64,000 bases of DNA from assembly GCA_022410635.1 (NCBI GenBank), contig JAJVDF010000209.1:1526979-1590978 (forward strand), written 5' to 3'. This stretch comes from Tretioscincus oriximinensis (Eukaryota > Chordata > Lepidosauria > Squamata > Gymnophthalmidae). The notes beneath the pieces were generated by a model. It was not told the DNA's origin. It did not search any database and saw only the letters and a list, made by a program, of their open reading frames with translations. Position numbers and translations under genes: made by a program. This document shows positions 57,505 to 64,000 of this stretch, one piece after another (the stretch's first letter is position 1; every line of letters begins with the position of its first letter).

Positions 57505-57630
57505 GTGACCTCTTACCAGCAGATGGTGTCCTTATACAAGGAAATGACCTCAAAATTGATGAAAGCTCTCTCACTGGAGAATCTGATCACGTTAAGAAAA
57601 CATTGGATCGAGATCCTATGTTGCTCTCAG
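57505..57630 (+). CDS. ATP2B1: ATP2B1 coding exon 5 (residues 220-262, TGES actuator motif)
   Basis: The acceptor TTTATTAG ends at 57504 and the donor is GTCGGT at 57631, a weaker match after a strong CTCTCAG exon end. The 126-nt exon reads [20 protein letters not shown] then [12 protein letters not shown]. It contains the invariant TGES loop (residues 243-246, bases 57573-57584), whose Glu positions water to dephosphorylate the aspartyl-phosphate intermediate. The catalytic Asp itself lies in a later exon outside the window. The frame is intact and in phase with both neighbours. Confidence 0.97.
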
Positions 57631-60600
57631 GTCGGTGATCAAATTATAGCTAAATTCTAACCATGAGGTATTTTGGAAACTGCTCGAAGTTTCCTACTTC
57701 TAAAACTAGGTTACATGAAACATTGTCTTCTCAATGGCTAAGATCTAGTGATCTTATGTATTATGTATAGGATTTTAGCCTTTAAAAGCCCAAAAGATGG
57801 GTCTTAACAGCTAGAGTTTCAGTCATACAACCATCCTTTAATGTGATTACTTTCAGCAAATGTCCATAGCTCTGCTTGCCCATAACTGATGAATGTATTT
57901 AAAAGTGCTGTAGAACTTTTAGTGAACTTCTGGTAACTAAAAACATATTTATTGGTTTCTTGGGCTTAATTAGGAGCAATGTTTCCTCAATCAAAATCAT
58001 CATCAGTCATTAGAGTACTTTAGAGCTACAGGTACTTTAGAGCTACACTGTCTACATCTGAATTTCTAAACTTCTTCAAAGAAAGTGCCAGGTGGTTTGG
58101 ATCGTACATGTTTAAGACCTTGTTGCTATACAAACCATCCTGAATTTTAGCACCAAAAGTATGAGCCAGTTGTTGGTCTCTTCCATCAAGTATACACATA
58201 ATGGGATGTCTGAATCCTTTGGAAGGAGAATATTTTAGCATCACTGAGGATATCCTCTCATTACTGAATAATGCTGTGGGATTTGTCTGTGAAGAAATTG
58301 CAATTCTTCCTACTATTAGCAGCTAGATTACTTCCATGTTATCTGATCTTAATGTTGAGCCGTAACAACCTCTAATTGTTTTTTCTGGGGTTTGGAAAGA
58401 TGTCCACATCACTGTTTTGCATAGTTCTATACAGATAGCGAAAAAATAGGCTCTTAATATTTTTATTCTCCATTTGTGACCTTTTTTTGAGAAAGCGTAG
58501 AATATATATTGTCTTCGTTTTTTAAGCCTTTTCTAAGTTTCAGTTCACTTATAGGAAGAACAAAATATTGTAGGTGTACAGTATGTTTGTGTTTCTAGCT
58601 ATATAGCTAATATTGTAGCTATACAGCTATGTGTTTGTATGAACATCGGCTGTCTTTTTTAAGTAGAAGTTACATAAAGGTAATTTGGATTTTTGTTAGG
58701 TAATCCATTTTGAGCTCATGCCGATGGCAACATTTCATCTGATTATACATTTCTGTAAGAAAAAGAGGAATGTGACAAGTTCGTTGCTTCTCTGTAGGGA
58801 CAGTGACAATACCATTAAAAAGGGGTAATAACTTCTGCAATTCAATGGCTGTGGAGGACTAGATTAAGCATTTAGAACAATGTGTTTCTGATAAACAGAA
58901 ACCTTTCTGACTTTGTCCTTGTAATTGGTTAAAAGCCAGTGACGTTACCACTTCATTGTGAAGAGGAAAGTAAGAAGGACAGTGAGGAACTTTGTGAGCA
59001 TAATTGTAGTATTAGGCATTACATTAATAAATACTGTATTTTCAGATCAGAGGTGTACACCTGCCTTTTTACTAGATAATGCTTCTACTGTTCTCAACTT
59101 TTTTAAACTCAGAGGCTGATTCATTCACCTACCATGCATGATCAATTAGGATATTACGATAAGTATCTCTTGCAAAAGCTGCAGATTCTAAAAGAGTACT
59201 TTCAGAGATTTCCCCTTTAAAAAGATTTAGGAATAAACATCAGAGTTTCGGTAGGGTAGTTTATATTCTAGCACCATTACTAATTCAATCATTATTAACT
59301 CCTATAAATATGCCTGTCAGAACTTATGTAAAGGCCAAAGGATTTGGATGCAGATAAAACATGTACAAACAACTGCACCCCATATTTACAAGTTTATTGA
59401 AACAGTAGATATTTTTGTTAAAACAGTATGACGTAAAAGGTGCCTGCAATTCACATCTCTGAAATCTTTTCTGCACCCGACCTTATTCTTGATATATCTC
59501 GGAACTAGGGTCTAACATCTATAAACTACATGCCATTCTAGACTGACAGGCCTTGTGCAGAAAGGTCCTGAATCCAAACAAATTGACTCTGTGTGAAAAA
59601 GATCAAAACCTGTCTTATAAGGGAAAGGGTTTTTGTATCACTTTTGTTTTTCCTGCTAACAACAACTAGTTTTACTATGGTAGTCTTGAAGCTAGCAAGA
59701 ACACCAATACTCAAACAGCATCTGACTGATAACGTTTCAGTTTTATTTCCATTATATCAGTTTTTGTTTTCTCAAAAAAGATGAGAAGTGTAATAGAAAA
59801 TCAAGAATGCAAAATACAAGGGAGGTTTTATTTAGTGACCAGTACTAAGCTGTTCAAAACAATTCTGAAATTTGAAGAGTTTACTCATCTATTGAATAAA
59901 AAGATGACAAATCTAGAATCATAGAGTGAAGAAGCCGTTTAAGTCATTGGTTAAAATGACCTGCTTATTTTGGGATCAAAAACAAAGGATGTCCAGCATC
60001 TCTTTATCCTCCACTTGAACATACTGAGAGAAAGATAGTCAACTACTTCAGTAGATAATCAATTCCATTGTTAAACGTCCTTTGCTACAAGAAAGCCCAC
60101 CTCCTCTGCCCTGTATTCAATTGAAACATGGCTTTTAAAAAAATAAAATTGAGCAGTTTCTTGTTCGGTACTCAAGGAAGATAAAGAGCAGATCACTGTG
60201 ACATTCTTTCAGGTATTGTCAAGAACTATCATATTTCTCCTCACTCTACTCAAGGCCAAATATGCTTAATTGTTTTAATCACTTCTAATAGAACTTTGTT
60301 TCTAGTCTCAGTTTATCTGAATGTTCCATTTTATCTGAATCATTCTTAAATGGGATACTCAGAAATAAATTGTACTAAAGAAGTGAATATTACATTTCTA
60401 TTCACAAATGCCAGGATTTCATTTTTTCCCTATCACACCACACAATTAAATAATTTATATACTTACATATTCACTTTTTTAATTTGGTCTATTATGAAGA
60501 AATTTCTTAAATCCTATATCTGTGGGTTTTTTAATAAACATAGTGATTTATATCTTTTTGTTGAATTCGATTAGATGTTATTCTGTCTTTCTAATTTATC

Positions 60601-60725
60601 AACATGGTGTTGGATTTTGATTCATTTTTTAGATTTGCAGTCCAATCCCAACCAAATCTGAAGCACTTGCAATTTAAAAATAAATCTATCTCCTTGTCCT
60701 CATCATTATTAATTTTCCTGATGCA
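57631..60725 (+). other. ATP2B1: ATP2B1 intron 5, unassigned; 17-bp tandem repeat at 58016-58047
   Basis: TACTTTAGAGCTACAGG is immediately repeated (58016 and 58033). A minus-strand 72-codon frame at 58026-58244 ends at this repeat and is unrecognised. Nothing else stands out over about 3 kb. Confidence 0.4.
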
Positions 60726-60732
60726 ATTACAA

Positions 60733-62352
60733 CTGCATCTCAGTAAATTAGAATATCATGGAAAAGTTAATTTATTTCAGTTATTCAAATAATGAAACTC
60801 ATATAGAGTGGTCTGTTTCAATCATTTTTCGTTTAATGTTGATGATTTTGACTTATGAATACCCCAAAGTCAGTATCTCAGAAACTGAAAATATTGTGAG
60901 AAAGTTGTAGACTCTTAGTGTCATACACTAGGCAGCTAATCACCCAGAACATCTGCAAATGTTTCTTTAAATGTTCCCTCAGTCAAATGCAGTAGGCTAC
61001 ACAATCACAAAGAAGACTGCATACTTGACAGTTGTCCAGAAGATAGTCATTGAAACCCTCCACAATGTGAGTACCACAAAATTCTTTGCTAAAGAAGCTG
61101 TCTGTTCACGAGTGCTGTATTCAAGCATATTAATGTAAAGCCGAGGGAAAGGAAAAGTAGTGGACTGCAGCAAGAGTCACTGCTTCAAGAGCCACTACTA
61201 ACACAGATGTATCCAGGGTGTGAGCTANAACTGCCACATTCCTTGTGCCAAGCCACTCCTAACCCAAAGACAACATCAGAAGCTTATTACGTGTGTCCTA
61301 AGGAGAAAAAGGGCTGGAGTCAGAGGTTCAATGTTCTTTTTTCAGATGAAAGTTTGCATTTCATTTGGAAATTAAGGCCCCAGAGTCTGGAGGAAGAATG
61401 GAGAGGCACACAATCTATGTTGCTTGAGGTCATAAGAACATAAGAAGAGCCATATGGGATCGAGCCAGAGCCCATCTAGTCCAGCATTCTGTGTCTCACA
61501 GAGGCCCGCCAGATGCACCTGGGCAGTCCGAACAGAAGAAAGTAAAATATGCACCTGTTCACGAATCCCTGTAAATGGCATTTCAAGAATACTGCCTGTT
61601 GCTCCATCCCGGAGGCAGCATCATAGTACCCATTTATACCCTTGGTGTCCATAAACCTGTTTAGTCCTGTCTTGAAGCTATCCAGGCTGTTAGCTACCAC
61701 CACCTCTTCAGGAAGTAAATTCCACAGGACAAGTGTATCTACCAGGCAATTTTAAAAGCACTTCATGCTTTTCTCTGCTGACATGTTTTATGGAAATGCT
61801 GATTTAATGTCAGCACCTGCCCACAGTGCCAGAATTACCAAGGCCTGGTTTAATAAACATGGTATCACTGTGACTGATTGGCAAGCAAACTTGCCTAATC
61901 TAAACCGCACAGAGAATCAGCGGGGTTTGTGAAGAGGAAGATGAAAGACATCAGTCCCAACAATGCAGACAAGCTGAAGGGCCCTATCAAAGCAACCTGG
62001 GCTTCCATAACAGGTCTGCAGTGCCACAGACATATTGCCTCCATGCCATGTTGATGCTGTAATTCATGCAAAATGTGTCCTGACAAAGTAACGAGTGCAT
62101 ATTCTTTACGGTACTTTTTAGTTGGGTAATATTTCCATGTGAAGATTTGTTTTTAATTGGTCTTGTATAATCTATTTATAATATTCTAATTTTCTGAGAC
62201 TTTGAGGTTTTAATTGTTTGTAAGCCATATTAAAATAAATGTTTAAAATAGATCATTCTGTGTGTAATGAATCTATATGAGTTTCACTATTTGAATTAAA
62301 GTACTGAAATAAATGAACTATTCCATGATATTCTAATTTATTGAGATGCACA
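60733..62352 (+). mobile_element. Tc1-like DNA transposon, broken
   Basis: Terminal inverted repeats begin TGCATCTCAGTAAATTAG (60734) and, at the other end, the complement of TGCATCTCAATAAATTAG (ends 62350); about 90 bp at each end are alignable. Inside, transposase remnants read LFSDESLHFIWK (about 61337), FYGNADLMSAPAHSARITKA-like text (about 61790-61845), TDWQANLPNLNRT (about 61876-61910) and PNNADKLKGPIKATWASITG followed by LQCHRHIASMP (about 61957-62047). The third Asp/Glu region reads N-R-T-E rather than an intact NP-E box. A CR1-type fragment is lodged within the DDE domain at 61431-61732, and stops occur. The family resembles Tc1 elements reported to have moved between vertebrate groups. 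Confidence 0.88.
61431..61732 (-). mobile_element. CR1-type 3'UTR fragment nested in the Tc1 transposase
   Basis: Antisense match to 29360-29660: CGAGCCAGAGCCCATCTAGT, GATGCACCTGGGCAGTCCG, TATACCCTTGGTGTCCATAA and CACCTCTTCAGGAAGTAAAT. Flanking Tc1 text does not rejoin exactly: from the usual transposase order, about 80-90 bp of Tc1 seem missing at the junction. Confidence 0.85.

Positions 62353-64000
<1,648 letters not shown>

Overview
This is vertebrate nuclear DNA, most likely from a squamate reptile (a lizard; the species cannot be fixed from sequence alone). It holds the 5' part of ATP2B1 (PMCA1, the plasma-membrane Ca2+ pump) on the + strand. The lizard call rests on the repeat mix: decayed CR1-, L2- and L1-type LINEs, a Penelope-like element (PLE), a tRNA-headed SINE, and Tc1- and hAT-like DNA transposons, all interleaved at moderate density. 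Isolated single Ns look like a draft assembly. No N falls in a coding exon.

Layout. 1-9.1 kb is upstream intergenic DNA with simple repeats, an L1 3' end and two foldback elements. About 9.1-11.45 kb is a strong CpG island, taken as the ATP2B1 promoter and non-coding first exon. It carries CCAAT, GC-box and CRE-like sites, a palindromic E-box and a 186-bp tandem duplication that duplicates a candidate splice donor. From there to 42,360 is a first intron of about 32 kb, filled with old transposons.

Coding part. Exon 2 (42,361-42,788) has 223 nt of 5'UTR with three upstream ORFs, then the start codon. Exons 3 (49,565-49,762), 4 (57,168-57,422), 5 (57,505-57,630) and 6 (from 63,900, cut by the window end) follow. 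Together they encode residues 1-295: the N-terminal cytoplasmic segment, TM1, TM2 and the actuator domain with its TGES motif. All five internal splice junctions are phase 1, and intron 4 is only 82 bp. The rest of the pump (phosphorylation and nucleotide-binding domains, TM3-10, calmodulin-binding tail) lies beyond the window. No other protein-coding host gene, rRNA, genuine tRNA or CRISPR array was found.

Non-coding structure. The best leads are a perfect 82-bp loopless palindrome at 53.8 kb, degenerate hammerhead-ribozyme-like cores in PLE tails, a hAT-like element with near-perfect 8-bp target duplications, a Tc1-like transposon broken by a CR1-type repeat, a 44-bp micro-insertion with a 13-bp target duplication, and the uORF set in the ATP2B1 leader. 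No clearly novel gene system is visible. LINE, PLE and transposon family names come from recalled family motifs and were not checked by search.
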